Positions 19,636 through 30,823 of a stretch of 59,219 nucleotides of DNA are shown here, piece by piece. Where the stretch lies: NCBI RefSeq assembly GCF_005864045.1, contig NZ_VBSP01000008.1, forward strand, positions 1 to 59,219, read 5' to 3'. The position numbers were made by a program, and so were the translations under genes. The notes below the pieces were generated by a model, which worked only from the letters and a program-made list of their open reading frames with translations, did not search any database and had not been told where the DNA came from. The DNA comes from Ruoffia tabacinasalis (lineage in GTDB: Bacteria; Bacillota; Bacilli; Lactobacillales; Aerococcaceae). Numbering within the stretch: the first letter of the stretch is position 1; every line of letters begins with the position of its first letter.

Positions 19636-19848
19636 TTACAAGAATAATAACATGAATGCAATAACGGCAGCCATAATTGGGATAGCCTCAATCATACCCA
19701 CACCGATAAACATTGTCCCTCTAATTTTACTTTCCATCTCTGGTTGACGAGCCATTGACTCAATTGCTTTTGAAATAACCATACCGTTCCCGATCGCAGA
19801 CCCTAAAGCAGCGAAAGCAATCGCTATTGCAGCACCAATTCCGTTCAT
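19636..19848 (-). CDS. atpE: ATP synthase Fo c subunit
   Basis: Proton-carrying ring subunit, 70 residues and two membrane helices. The polar loop is [12 protein letters not shown] and the ion-binding Glu lies in [17 protein letters not shown] at about residue 54. The Na-binding signature (Gln in helix 1 plus Glu-Ser in helix 2) is absent, so the enzyme is most likely proton-driven. The gene lies between atpB and atpF. Confidence 0.95.
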   Translation of the reverse strand: MNGIGAAIAIAFAALGSAIGNGMVISKAIESMARQPEMESKIRGTMFIGVGMIEAIPIMAAVIAFMLLFL

Positions 19849-19878
19849 AATTATATGTCTCCTTTATATTTTAAAATT

Positions 19879-20595
19879 TTAATGTTCAGTAACAACTTTA
19901 TGTGATAAATAAACCATGGATAACGTTACAAAGATATATGCTTGTAATGCCCCAATGAATAATGAAAATCCTTGCCATACCATTTGTAATGGTATCCCAG
20001 CTAACCAAGTAACTAAGCCGAAACTGTTACCTAATTGAGCGATTAATACGAGTAGTATCTCACCTGCAAAGATATTCCCAAATAAACGTAATGACAAAGT
20101 AGCAATTGAAATAATTTCATCTGCAGCTTTAATCGGGAGTACGGCTACATTAGGTGTAGCATAATTCTTTTTGAAATATCCGCCAAAACCAAATTTCTTG
20201 ATCCCTAGAATATGCGAAATGAAATTCATAGTAAGAGCTAATGCAATACAGACGATTGGATCCGCTGTCGGACTTTTCCAATACGAAATCTCATGAGCTT
20301 CCACTAAAAATGGTAAACCAAGCACATTTGATACAAAAACGAATAGAAATAGCGTCAAAGCTAACATGACGTAGACAGGTTGACTTTGACTACCAAATGA
20401 TTCCTCAACAATCCCATTAATAAATGATATTAAATACTCAAAGACAGTTTGTGTCTTTCCAGGATTTTCAACCTTCAGCTTACGTGTGAAAAATACAGAT
20501 AGAATAAATACAATAATCAAAGTAGCAATCATTGCAATCAATGTATTAAACCCGACATTAATACCGAATATATTAACTAATTTTGTCTCACTCAA
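19879..20595 (-). CDS. atpB: ATP synthase Fo a subunit
   Basis: Stator half-channel subunit, 238 residues with five or six membrane helices. The essential Arg lies in SLRLFGNIFAGE and the C-terminal GALQAYIFVTLSMVYLSH completes the channel. The start is taken at TTG 20595, six nt after AGAGGGG; the open frame has no in-frame ATG upstream. It is the first gene of the operon. The small accessory gene atpI, often found upstream of atpB, is absent from the neighbouring DNA. Confidence 0.94.
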   Translation of the reverse strand: MSETKLVNIFGINVGFNTLIAMIATLIIVFILSVFFTRKLKVENPGKTQTVFEYLISFINGIVEESFGSQSQPVYVMLALTLFLFVFVSNVLGLPFLVEAHEISYWKSPTADPIVCIALALTMNFISHILGIKKFGFGGYFKKNYATPNVAVLPIKAADEIISIATLSLRLFGNIFAGEILLVLIAQLGNSFGLVTWLAGIPLQMVWQGFSLFIGALQAYIFVTLSMVYLSHKVVTEH

Positions 20596-20692
20596 AAGCG
20601 ACCCCTCTTTCTTTAAAAATATTGTGCACAAACTTTTTATAGTTTATATCACGTCAAATAAAAAACTATTAAATATTTATTCAACATTTTTT

Positions 20693-20721
20693 ATTTTACC
20701 ATGGAAATTACATTAACACAA
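20693..20721 (-). promoter_or_regulatory. Predicted promoter of the atp operon
   Basis: Minus strand: TTGTGT, 17-nt spacer, TAAAAT preceded by TGG (extended -10). It lies about 98 nt before the atpB start. No operator is recognised. Confidence 0.45.
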
Positions 20722-21023
20722 ATACTTACTAGTCAGTAATCACAGCGTTTTTTTGTGTAGTACTATATTGACCTTGAATATATTTTACATTATAGTATTT
20801 ATTTTTTTGTATTAAGTTTACTAACAAAAAATATTTTATTTTTTATTTTAATTTTTTCGGGCGATTATTTTTATATATTTCATAATGATTGCGCTACCAC
20901 CTTGATTAAATCAAATGCATACAAAAATAATAAAAACAATTTATTTTTAATATTTCAAGTTTTTTTAGTGTTCCTTTGTACTTTATATACACCCACATGT
21001 TGTTATAGTTCATAAAAATATAC
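20722..21023. other. AT-rich intergenic region upstream of the atp operon
   Basis: About 300 bp of very AT-rich DNA between the atp promoter and the pdh terminator. No open frame with a ribosome binding site and no RNA gene is seen. A TATAAT on the minus strand near 20790 lacks a suitable -35 partner; it could be a second atp promoter. Confidence 0.5.
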
Positions 21024-21060
21024 AAAAAAAGAGAGAGTAAGTTTTTTACTTACTCTCTAA
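21024..21060 (-). terminator. Intrinsic terminator of the pdh operon
   Basis: Minus-strand hairpin AGAGAGTAAG / CTTACTCTCT with a 7-nt A-rich loop, followed by CTTTTTTTG. It starts about 10 nt after the lpdA stop codon. Confidence 0.9.
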
Positions 21061-21069
21061 AAAATTAAA

Positions 21070-22476
21070 TTAAATGTGGATTGGTTGTCCTAATGCTAAT
21101 TCAGAAGTATCCATTACAACTTCACCTAATGATGGGTGAGAGTGAATAGTCAACGCTAAATCTTCAGCATTTAAGCCACCTTCTACAGCGACAATTAATT
21201 CAGTTAGTACTTCAGAAGCGTTTGGTCCTACTACTTGAGCACCAACAAGAATATTATCTTCTGTTGTTGTAACTAAACGAACGAATCCTTCAGTTTGGTC
21301 TAATGAAATTGCACGACCGTTACCACCGAATGGGAATTTAGATGCTTTAACTGATAATCCAGCATCTTTAGCTGTTTTTGCAGTATGACCTACAGAAGCT
21401 AATTCTGGATCTGTAAATGCTACTGCTGGCATTGCAACGTAGTCTACAGTGTCAGCTTCACCGCTGATTGCAGCTGCTGCAACTTTACCTTCGTATGAAG
21501 CTTTATGTGCTAATGCCGCACCAGCAACGATATCACCAATTGCATAGATGTTAGGTAAGTTAGTACGACCTTGGTTATCAACTTCGATTAAACCACGATC
21601 AGTCATCTTAACGCCTGCTAAATCTAAGCCCATTTCGTCAGTGTTTGGACGACGTCCTACTGATACTAATACGTAATCAGCATTTACTTCTTCTTCTTTA
21701 CCGTTAACTTCAAATTTAACAGTAACTGAATCTCCGTTATCAACTGCTTCTTTAGCCATTGCGCCTGTATGAACAGTCATATTACGGTTTTTCATTTCTT
21801 TCTCAACAACTCTTACCATGTCTTTTTCAAACGATGGTAATAATTGAGGTGAACCTTCAAGGATAGTTACTTCAGAACCTAAGTTAGCATAAGCCATACC
21901 TAATTCTGAACCAATCACTCCACCACCGATAACAACTAATTTTTTAGGTACTTCAGTTAAGTTTAAAGCACCAGTTGAATCGATAACACGTCCACCAAAT
22001 TTGAATCCTGGGATTTCAATTGGGCGAGAACCTGTTGCGATGATTGCATTTTTGTATGAATAACTTTCTGCTCCATCTTCATGAATAACACGTAAATGAT
22101 GATCATCTTGGAAGAAAGCTTCTCCCTTAATGATTTCAACTTTATTCTTTTTAAGTAACATTCCAACGCCACCAGTTAATTTTGAAACAACTTCATTGTC
22201 TTTCCATTCTTGTGTGCGTTTGAAGTCTAATTTAACTTCGTTAGTTGTTACACCAAATACTTCACTGTTTTGTGCATTGTGGTATGCATGTCCAGCACTA
22301 ATAAGTGCTTTAGAAGGAATACATCCTACGTTTAAACAAACTCCACCAATATGTTCACGTTCAATGATGGCAACTTTTTGGCCTAGTTGTGCTGCACGAA
22401 TCGCTGCAACATATCCACCAGGGCCTGAACCGATAACAACTGTATCTAATTCAACTGCGAAATCTCCAACTACCAT
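21070..22476 (-). CDS. lpdA: Dihydrolipoyl dehydrogenase, E3 of pyruvate dehydrogenase
   Basis: FAD enzyme that re-oxidises the dihydrolipoyl arms of E2 with NAD. 468 residues: the FAD motif [20 protein letters not shown], the redox disulfide [14 protein letters not shown], the NAD motif [13 protein letters not shown], and the C-terminal catalytic pair HSHPSLGE. No N-terminal lipoyl domain is fused, unlike the E3 of some streptococci. It is the last gene of the pdh operon, starting 14 nt after pdhC. Confidence 0.97.
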   Translation of the reverse strand: MVVGDFAVELDTVVIGSGPGGYVAAIRAAQLGQKVAIIEREHIGGVCLNVGCIPSKALISAGHAYHNAQNSEVFGVTTNEVKLDFKRTQEWKDNEVVSKLTGGVGMLLKKNKVEIIKGEAFFQDDHHLRVIHEDGAESYSYKNAIIATGSRPIEIPGFKFGGRVIDSTGALNLTEVPKKLVVIGGGVIGSELGMAYANLGSEVTILEGSPQLLPSFEKDMVRVVEKEMKNRNMTVHTGAMAKEAVDNGDSVTVKFEVNGKEEEVNADYVLVSVGRRPNTDEMGLDLAGVKMTDRGLIEVDNQGRTNLPNIYAIGDIVAGAALAHKASYEGKVAAAAISGEADTVDYVAMPAVAFTDPELASVGHTAKTAKDAGLSVKASKFPFGGNGRAISLDQTEGFVRLVTTTEDNILVGAQVVGPNASEVLTELIVAVEGGLNAEDLALTIHSHPSLGEVVMDTSELALGQPIHI

Positions 22477-22489
22477 TTATTTATTCACC

Positions 22490-24121
22490 TTATCCTTCCA
22501 TTAACAATAATTCTGGATCTGCTAAGTAACGTTTGATTTCGTTCATAGCGTGTTGTGCTGTAGCACCGTCAACGATACGGTGGTCAAAACTTAATGATAA
22601 TTTAACAACACGTCCAACTGCTAATTCACCTTCGTCATTAACAACAGGTTGTTGTACAATTGAACCGAATCCTAAGATAGCTACTTCTGGGTAATTGATA
22701 ACTGGTGTGAACCATTTACCACCTGCAGAACCGATATTAGAGATTGTAACAGTTCCGTCTCCCATTTCAGTAGCAGATAATTTACCTTCGTGAGCTTTAC
22801 CTGATAAATCAGTGATTGCGTCTGCAATATCAAACATGCTTAATGCGTTAGCATCTTTAATGTTTGGTACGTATAATCCGCGATCTGTATCTGTTGCGAT
22901 TCCAATATTGAAGTAGTTTTTGTAGACTATTTCGTTAGTTGAGTCATCAATCGATGCGTTTAATACTGGGTATTTCTTAACAGCTGCTACTAAAGCTTTA
23001 ACAACATATGGTAAGAATGTTAATTTAGTATCGCGTTCTGCAGCAACATTTTTGAATTTCTTACGGTGATCCCATATTTTAGAAACTTCAATTTCATCAT
23101 GTAATGTAACATGAGGTGCTGTATGTTTAGAGTTAACCATTGCACGAGCGATTGCTTTACGCATACCTGACATTGGTTCGCGAGTTTGACGTTCTGAAAC
23201 TGGTACAGAAGCTGGTTCTGCTGCTTTAGCTGGAGCTGCTTTCACTTCAGAAGCTGTTTCAGTTTGTGATGCTGGCGCTGCTGGAGCTTGAGCAGTTGTT
23301 TGATTTGGATCAAAGTTATTCACGTCATCAGCTGTAACACGTCCACCTTTACCAGATGGTGTTACTGATGTGATATCAATTCCTTTGTCACGTGCTAATT
23401 TACGTACAGAAGGCATTGCTAGAACGCGTCCTGTTGCGCTGTTTACGCCTGCAGTACCTGTAGATGCTGCTGGTTGAGCGTTAGAATCCGCAGTTTGTTG
23501 TGCTGGATCTTCGCCTGCTTCAGCTGTTGGTGATGCTGGTGTTGATTGAGTATCTTCACCTGAACCTTCGTAGTCTGGTGCATCAATTTCAACTAAGATA
23601 TCATCAACGACTGCAACAGTTCCTTCTGATGCATGGATTTTAACTACTTTACCAGCATATGGTGATGGTAGTTCTTCTACTGCTTTATCGTTTTGAATTT
23701 CTACAAGAATTTGATCTTCTTCAACTGTATCACCTTCAGCTACTAGCCAAGATACAACTTCACCTTCAACAATCCCTTCACCTAATTCAGGTAAACGGAA
23801 CATGAAGTTAGATCCACCTGCTGCTGGTTGAGCTGCCGGTGCAGCTGCTGGAGCCGCTTCTTCTTCAGCTTCATCTTCGTAACCAGGTGCGTCAATTTCG
23901 ATTAGTACTTGACCAACTGTTGTTACTTCACCTTCTTGTGCAACGATTTTTGAAACTGTTCCACTTACTGGAGAAGGTAATTCTTCTACTGCTTTATCAT
24001 TTTGAATTTCTACTAAAATATCGTCTTCTTGAACTTGGTCGCCTTCAGCAACTAACCAAGATACAACTTCACCTTCAACGATACCTTCGCCTAATTCAGG
24101 TAATTTAAATTTAAATGCCAT
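22490..24121 (-). CDS. pdhC: Dihydrolipoamide acetyltransferase, E2 of pyruvate dehydrogenase
   Basis: Core of the PDH complex; it moves the acetyl group to CoA. The 543-residue product has two lipoyl domains (about residues 2-80 and 105-185), each with the lipoylation motif QNDKAVEELPSP. An Ala/Pro/Gln-rich linker follows, then the E1/E3-binding domain (AMPSVRKLARDKGID) and the catalytic domain ending in LSFDHRIVDGA (His and Asp active site). The two lipoyl domains are nearly identical. The start is MAFKFKLPELGEG with AAAGGA upstream; the longer open frame is not supported. Confidence 0.95.
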   Translation of the reverse strand: MAFKFKLPELGEGIVEGEVVSWLVAEGDQVQEDDILVEIQNDKAVEELPSPVSGTVSKIVAQEGEVTTVGQVLIEIDAPGYEDEAEEEAAPAAAPAAQPAAGGSNFMFRLPELGEGIVEGEVVSWLVAEGDTVEEDQILVEIQNDKAVEELPSPYAGKVVKIHASEGTVAVVDDILVEIDAPDYEGSGEDTQSTPASPTAEAGEDPAQQTADSNAQPAASTGTAGVNSATGRVLAMPSVRKLARDKGIDITSVTPSGKGGRVTADDVNNFDPNQTTAQAPAAPASQTETASEVKAAPAKAAEPASVPVSERQTREPMSGMRKAIARAMVNSKHTAPHVTLHDEIEVSKIWDHRKKFKNVAAERDTKLTFLPYVVKALVAAVKKYPVLNASIDDSTNEIVYKNYFNIGIATDTDRGLYVPNIKDANALSMFDIADAITDLSGKAHEGKLSATEMGDGTVTISNIGSAGGKWFTPVINYPEVAILGFGSIVQQPVVNDEGELAVGRVVKLSLSFDHRIVDGATAQHAMNEIKRYLADPELLLMEG

Positions 24122-24171
24122 TGGGTGTTTACATCCTTTCTCGTTTTCAGATATGTTTAACAAATAACCAA

Positions 24172-24190
24172 AGGGTAGCAGAACTACCCT
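24172..24190 (-). other. Small hairpin between pdhB and pdhC
   Basis: Perfect 7-bp stem AGGGTAG / CTACCCT with a 5-nt loop in the 81-nt gap between pdhB and pdhC. The gap is large compared with the others in the operon (2 and 13 nt). It has only a weak T-rich tail, so it may be an RNA-processing or stability element or a partial terminator. Confidence 0.45.
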
Positions 24191-24202
24191 AAGTATTTAT
24201 AA

Positions 24203-25180
24203 TTAGAAATCAGTAGCTTCTTTTACTTTTGCTACGATATCATCAGCATTTGGTAACCAGTCTTTTTCTGCCATACCGAATGAGAAGACAGTATTAGGAG
24301 CTGCTACAAATCCAATTGGAGCTTTTAATGAAAGAATTGCGCGTTGTGAAATTTCAGAAATTACTTTCTCACCAACACCTGCTTGACGTTGTGCTTCTTG
24401 AACAACGACAACACGTCCAGTCTTTTCAGCTGAAGCAACAATTGTTTCGATATCTAATGGATGAACAGTACGTAAGTCAACGATTTCAGCTGAAACGCCG
24501 TCTTTTTCAAGTGCTTCCGCTGCTGAGATAGCTTCACGAACCATTGCACCATAAGTAATGATAGATACGTCAGTACCTTCTTTAACAACGTTTGCTTTTC
24601 CTAAAGGAACTGTATATTCTTCTTCTGGAACTTCCTCACGGAATGAACGGTAAAGTTTCATATGTTCTAAGTAAACAACAGGGTCATTATCACGAATTGC
24701 AGAGATTAATAATCCTTTTGCATCATATGGGTTAGATGGGATAACTACTTTAATACCAGGAGATTGTGCAATTAGACCTTCTAATGAGTCCGCGTGCATT
24801 TCTGGTGTCGCAACTCCCCCACCAAATGGTGAACGGATTGTAATTGGCATAGTGCGTGATCCACCTGTACGGTAACGAGTACGCGCTGCTTGTCCTACGA
24901 TTGAGTCCATAACTTCGAATACGAAACCGAAGAATTGGATTTCCATAATTGGACGGAAATTTTCGAATGTTAAACCAACAGCTAAACCACCAATACCAGA
25001 CTCTGCTAATGGTGTATTAAACACACGGTCCTCTCCGAATTTTTCTTGTAAACCTTCTGTGGCACGGAATACCCCACCGTTAGCTCCTACGTCTTCACCG
25101 AAGACTAAAGTACGGTCATCTTTGCCTAGTTCAATTTCTAAAGCGTTTGTGATCGCTTGAATCAATGTCATTTGAGCCAT
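24203..25180 (-). CDS. pdhB: Pyruvate dehydrogenase E1 beta subunit
   Basis: Together with PdhA forms the thiamine-diphosphate E1 enzyme that decarboxylates pyruvate. The 325-residue product is full length: [15 protein letters not shown] at the start, [34 protein letters not shown], and the C-terminal [17 protein letters not shown]. It is separated from pdhA by 2 nt, so the subunits are translated together. Confidence 0.96.
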   Translation of the reverse strand: MAQMTLIQAITNALEIELGKDDRTLVFGEDVGANGGVFRATEGLQEKFGEDRVFNTPLAESGIGGLAVGLTFENFRPIMEIQFFGFVFEVMDSIVGQAARTRYRTGGSRTMPITIRSPFGGGVATPEMHADSLEGLIAQSPGIKVVIPSNPYDAKGLLISAIRDNDPVVYLEHMKLYRSFREEVPEEEYTVPLGKANVVKEGTDVSIITYGAMVREAISAAEALEKDGVSAEIVDLRTVHPLDIETIVASAEKTGRVVVVQEAQRQAGVGEKVISEISQRAILSLKAPIGFVAAPNTVFSFGMAEKDWLPNADDIVAKVKEATDF

Positions 25181-25182
25181 GA

Positions 25183-26805
<1,623 letters not shown>

Positions 26806-26848
26806 CAAAAAAATAAGTGTCAGTGAACTATTTCACTAACACTTATTT
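26806..26848 (-). terminator. Intrinsic terminator of the fatty-acid synthesis operon
   Basis: Minus-strand hairpin with 17-nt arms, AAATAAGTGTTAGTGAA against its complement (one G-T pair) and a 4-nt loop, followed by seven T. It begins about 10 nt after the accA stop. Confidence 0.92.
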
Positions 26849-26858
26849 ATTATATCGC

Positions 26859-27641
26859 TTAAAAAGATCTAAATCGTTTATTACGATTGGCTAATCGTGT
26901 ATCAACATCTAGTTGACTTAATTCTTTAAACTTCGCTTTAATATCATTTATAGTACGTTTTAAGATGACATCTCTATTTAAAGGAACTCCATGATTTATC
27001 TCTGGAATGATTTTTTCTACGACTTTTAATTCGTGTAAATCAGATGCCGTAAGTTTCATGACGTCCGCTGCTTTAGAAGCCAGTTTCGCGTCCTTCCATA
27101 ATATAGATGCAAAGCCTTCTGGAGATAGAATGGAGTAAACACTATTCTCAAGCATCCACACTTCATCTGTTAATGCTAAAGCTAACGCTCCTCCACTTCC
27201 GCCTTCTCCTAGAATTATCGATAAGGTAGGTACTTCAACTTTCGCAAAAGTTAATAGTGATTGGGCAATTGCTTCCCCAATACCTGTCTCTTCTGATTCT
27301 GGTGAGGCATGTGCTCCAGCTGTATTAATTAAGGTTAATATCGGACGATTAAATTTATTCGCTTGTTCGACAAGGCGAATAGCTTTTCGGTAACCACCCG
27401 GGCCGACGGACCCAAAGTTTCGTTCAATGTTCTCACGGGTTGTACGGCCTTTTTGAATACCGATAATCGTTATAGGTTGCCCGTCATACATACCGATACC
27501 GCCAATAATGGATTTATCGTCTTCCATATGACGGTCCCCATGTAATTCAATAAACCAATCGGTTAAATTCTCAATGATATCAATCGTTGAGATTCTTTTT
27601 AAATCTCTTGCTTTTAAGACTTTTTCATATGCTTGGCTCAT
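26859..27641 (-). CDS. accA: Acetyl-CoA carboxylase carboxyltransferase alpha subunit
   Basis: With AccD transfers carboxyl from biotin to acetyl-CoA, making malonyl-CoA. The 260-residue product is the short form usual in Lactobacillales. Conserved: ELHGDRHMEDDKSIIGGIG, LINTAGAHASPESEETGIGEAIAQSL and ILGEGGSGGALAL (oxyanion hole). It overlaps accD by 4 nt (ATGA) and is the last gene of the fab operon. Confidence 0.95.
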   Translation of the reverse strand: MSQAYEKVLKARDLKRISTIDIIENLTDWFIELHGDRHMEDDKSIIGGIGMYDGQPITIIGIQKGRTTRENIERNFGSVGPGGYRKAIRLVEQANKFNRPILTLINTAGAHASPESEETGIGEAIAQSLLTFAKVEVPTLSIILGEGGSGGALALALTDEVWMLENSVYSILSPEGFASILWKDAKLASKAADVMKLTASDLHELKVVEKIIPEINHGVPLNRDVILKRTINDIKAKFKELSQLDVDTRLANRNKRFRSF

Positions 27642-28507
27642 AATTTCACACCACCTTCATATGAATGAGCTTGGACTAATTGGCTGATGATTTGTTTCTG
27701 GTTTGATCTTGGTATAATTGAATCGATAAAACCATTATCAAATACCCATTCAGCTTGTTGAAAGTCTTTCGTCAATTTACTTTTGATTGTTTGTTCAATC
27801 ACACGCTTCCCAGCAAAACCTACGATCGCTCGCGGTTCAGCAAGAGTTACGTCTCCTTGCATCGCAAAACTCGCTGTGACTCCACCCGTTGTCGGATTTG
27901 TCAACACACTACAATAAAATAAGCCTGCATCTTGATGCTTAGAAACCACTTGCGAGATTTTCGCCATCTGGATTAAGGATAAGATACCTTCTTGCATTCT
28001 AGCTCCACCCGAAGCAATGTACAGAACTACTGGAAGTTTATTCTCATTCGCATGTTCGAACAGTCGTGTAATTTTCTCCCCAACAATTGTTCCCATACTC
28101 GCCATGACGAATCGTTTATCCATCACACCAATTGCTAGTTCTCTACCATCAATCCTTGCTTCGCCTGTGACGACTGCTTCTTTCAATTGAGTATTTTCTT
28201 GCGCTTTTTCTAACTTGGCACTATAGCCTGGAAAATCTAGTGGGTTCTTCGCGTTTAGATCGCTATCCCATTCCTTAAATGACCCTTCATCTACTAACCA
28301 TTGGATACGTTCATAAGCTGGAAAATGTAGATGTTCACTGCAATGTGGGCAACAGTAATCTTCTGTAATTTGATTTTGTAATATAATTCGATTACAATGT
28401 GGACATTTTTCTGCAATATTATCTGGAATAGATGATCTTTGTGTGGCTACTTCAGCGGGACTAATTGGATTAATTCTTATTGTTTTTTTTCGCCTAAATA
28501 AAGCCAA
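27638..28507 (-). CDS. accD: Acetyl-CoA carboxylase carboxyltransferase beta subunit
   Basis: Zinc-finger subunit of the carboxyltransferase, 289 residues. The four-Cys zinc ribbon is CPHC-x15-CCPHC at about residues 35-57, followed by the carboxyltransferase domain with ASGGARMQEGILSLIQMAK and NPTTGGVTASFAMQGD. It is flanked by accC (11 nt) and accA (overlap), so the three ACC subunits should be made together. Confidence 0.95.
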   Translation of the reverse strand: MALFRRKKTIRINPISPAEVATQRSSIPDNIAEKCPHCNRIILQNQITEDYCCPHCSEHLHFPAYERIQWLVDEGSFKEWDSDLNAKNPLDFPGYSAKLEKAQENTQLKEAVVTGEARIDGRELAIGVMDKRFVMASMGTIVGEKITRLFEHANENKLPVVLYIASGGARMQEGILSLIQMAKISQVVSKHQDAGLFYCSVLTNPTTGGVTASFAMQGDVTLAEPRAIVGFAGKRVIEQTIKSKLTKDFQQAEWVFDNGFIDSIIPRSNQKQIISQLVQAHSYEGGVKL

Positions 28508-28518
28508 AACATCACCTC

Positions 28519-29898
28519 TTATTCTTCAGTATTTTCTTCTATTTCTAACCATTTTGGCATATAGTGGGTTTCTAACCACTTCGTATGCACTCTGTCCCAA
28601 TCGATATATTCATCACTTACAAGTGCTTCAAGTAAGTCGATATTTGTCTCAACACCTTCAACAGTCACTTCATATAAAGCACGCTCCATTATCTTCAAAG
28701 CGTCTTCTAAAGTATTTGAATGCGTAATTACTTTCGCAACCATTGAATCATAGAATGGTGGTAATGTGTAATTAGGATATAGAGCCGATTCAACTCGTAA
28801 ACCTAGACCGCCTGAAGGAAACATTAATTGATCAATGTGACCAGCGGAAGGTCTAAAATTATCTCTTGGATTCTCTGCGTTCAAACGTACTTCAACCGCA
28901 AAGCCTTCTACTTGAATATCAGCTTGCTTATACGTTAATGGTTCACCCATGCCTACACGGATTTGTTCTTTTACAATATCTACACCTGTTACCATTTCGG
29001 TTACGGGATGCTCAACTTGTAAACGAGTATTCATCTCCATAAAGAAGAAGTTATTGTCTTTATCAACTAAAAACTCAATGGTTCCAGCGTTCTGATAGCC
29101 TATGGCTTCCGCTGCTTTTACAGCTGTTTCACATATGTTTTTTCTGACCTCTAAAGGCAGACTGACCGCAGGTGAGATTTCTAGAACTTTTTGATTGTTA
29201 CGTTGGAATGAGCAATCTCTTTCTCCTAGATGGATAACATTTCCGTATTTATCGCCTAATAATTGAACTTCAATATGTTTTGCAGGCGCAATGATACGCT
29301 CAATATATAAATCTTTATTCCCATATATTGCTTCCGTCTCATTTTGCGCTTGATTAAATAATAAATCTAATTGTGAAGCATCTTCAACACGGCGCATCCC
29401 TTTACCGCCACCACCATCTGCAGCTTTAATCATCAATGGGTAGCCAATATCAAGTGCGATATCACGGGCTTCTTCTATTGAATAAATTAAACCAGCACTA
29501 CCGGGAGTAATTGGAATACCAGACTTACGCATTGTATCTCTGGCATGTTGTTTATGTCCCATGACATCAATAATATGACTATTTGGTCCGATGAATTCAA
29601 TCCCTACATCTTCACATAAAGTCACAAAGTCACTACGTTCTGATAAAAAACCGTAACCGGGGTGAATCGCATCCACACCTGTTGCTAAAGCAGCACTGAT
29701 GACAGCGACTGGATTTGCATAAGAATCCAATGATTTTGCTGGACCAATACAAATGGCTTCGTCCGCTAATTCAGTATGCAAGGCATTCCGATCTGCTTCA
29801 CTGAAGATAGCCACTGAAGTAATATCCATCTCGCGGAGCGCACGTATAATTCTAACCGCGATTTCTCCACGGTTTGCCACGAGAACTTTTTTAAACAT
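28519..29898 (-). CDS. accC: Acetyl-CoA carboxylase biotin carboxylase subunit
   Basis: ATP-grasp enzyme that carboxylates the biotin on AccB. 459 residues: VLVANRGEIAVRIIRA at the start, HPGYGFLSE, the glycine-rich ATP loop KAADGGGGKGMR, MEMNTRLQVEHPVTE and ENPRDNFRPSAG. It is full length. It lies 1 nt from fabZ and 11 nt from accD. Confidence 0.96.
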   Translation of the reverse strand: MFKKVLVANRGEIAVRIIRALREMDITSVAIFSEADRNALHTELADEAICIGPAKSLDSYANPVAVISAALATGVDAIHPGYGFLSERSDFVTLCEDVGIEFIGPNSHIIDVMGHKQHARDTMRKSGIPITPGSAGLIYSIEEARDIALDIGYPLMIKAADGGGGKGMRRVEDASQLDLLFNQAQNETEAIYGNKDLYIERIIAPAKHIEVQLLGDKYGNVIHLGERDCSFQRNNQKVLEISPAVSLPLEVRKNICETAVKAAEAIGYQNAGTIEFLVDKDNNFFFMEMNTRLQVEHPVTEMVTGVDIVKEQIRVGMGEPLTYKQADIQVEGFAVEVRLNAENPRDNFRPSAGHIDQLMFPSGGLGLRVESALYPNYTLPPFYDSMVAKVITHSNTLEDALKIMERALYEVTVEGVETNIDLLEALVSDEYIDWDRVHTKWLETHYMPKWLEIEENTEE

Positions 29899-29899
29899 C

Positions 29900-30334
29900 T
29901 TATTTCGCCCCTATAATGAATGTCATTTCACATTCACATACGACTTTATCCCCAACGTATGCTTTACCAATTCCGATACCTGCATTACTTTTTAGTTTTT
30001 TAATATTAACTTCAAGACGTAATACATCTCCAGGAACAACTTTTTTACGGAATTTAACTTTATTTAAACCACCTAAGTAAGCTGTCTTTCCGTCAAATCC
30101 TTCTAATGATAATAATGGAATTGATCCGGCTTGTGCTAATGATTCTACAATTAGAACGCCTGGGAATACAGGTTCTCCAGGGAAGTGTCCTTGGAATACT
30201 TCTTCGTTAATTGTCACGTTCTTACGTGCGACAACTTTTTCACCCGGAATTAATTCATCCACTGCATCGATAAAGAAAATTGGGTAACGATTTGGAATAA
30301 TTTCCATTACTTGAGTTGCTGTTAATAGTGTCAT
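29900..30334 (-). CDS. fabZ: 3-hydroxyacyl-ACP dehydratase FabZ
   Basis: Dehydrates 3-hydroxyacyl-ACP in each elongation round. The 144-residue hotdog-fold protein has the active-site His in GHFPGEPVFPGVLIVESLAQ (the His and Glu are the catalytic pair). It starts PNRYPIFFIDAVDEL. It is the only dehydratase gene in the operon. Whether it also isomerises, as enterococcal FabN does, cannot be read from sequence. Confidence 0.95.
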   Translation of the reverse strand: MTLLTATQVMEIIPNRYPIFFIDAVDELIPGEKVVARKNVTINEEVFQGHFPGEPVFPGVLIVESLAQAGSIPLLSLEGFDGKTAYLGGLNKVKFRKKVVPGDVLRLEVNIKKLKSNAGIGIGKAYVGDKVVCECEMTFIIGAK

Positions 30335-30344
30335 TGTTTTCCTC

Positions 30345-30821
30345 CTACTTAATTCTCATAATTGGTTGACCAAATTCAACAACAGTTTCATTCTCAACAA
30401 GAATTTCTACAACTGTTCCTGAATGGTTCGCTTGAATTTCATTCATTAATTTCATTGCTTCTATAATTACGACTGTATCTCCTTCAGACACAGTGTCACC
30501 AACCTTAACGAAAGCATCGCTATCTGGGTTAGGTTGTAAATATACTACCCCAACCATTGGTGATGTAATTAATACACCTTCCTCAACGTCGATGTCGTTT
30601 GTTACTGGTTTCGTTTCATCGATCTGAGTTGGAGCTGTTTCTTGCTCCACTGTCGGTGTTGGTGTTGGTTTACTTTCTTCTTGTTGACCGTAGTAAACCG
30701 GGGCTTCTTTAGGCATTTCTTTTGAAAGAACGAGTTTTACATCGTCTGTTTCATAGTTTAAGAAAGCTAATGAAGATTGATCTAATTTATCGATTAATGA
30801 TAGTAATTGTTCTTGATTCAA
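30345..30821 (-). CDS. accB: Biotin carboxyl carrier protein of acetyl-CoA carboxylase
   Basis: Carries the biotin between AccC and AccA/D. 158 residues: a short N-terminal region (about 1-75), a Pro/Thr/Glu-rich linker, and a biotinyl domain (about 85-158) with the biotinylation site EAMKLMNEI. The start is placed at TTG 30821, overlapping the fabF stop; no ATG is available in the conserved N-terminal region, and the ribosome binding site is weak, so coupling to fabF is likely. Confidence 0.92.
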   Translation of the reverse strand: MNQEQLLSLIDKLDQSSLAFLNYETDDVKLVLSKEMPKEAPVYYGQQEESKPTPTPTVEQETAPTQIDETKPVTNDIDVEEGVLITSPMVGVVYLQPNPDSDAFVKVGDTVSEGDTVVIIEAMKLMNEIQANHSGTVVEILVENETVVEFGQPIMRIK

Positions 30822-30823
30822 AA

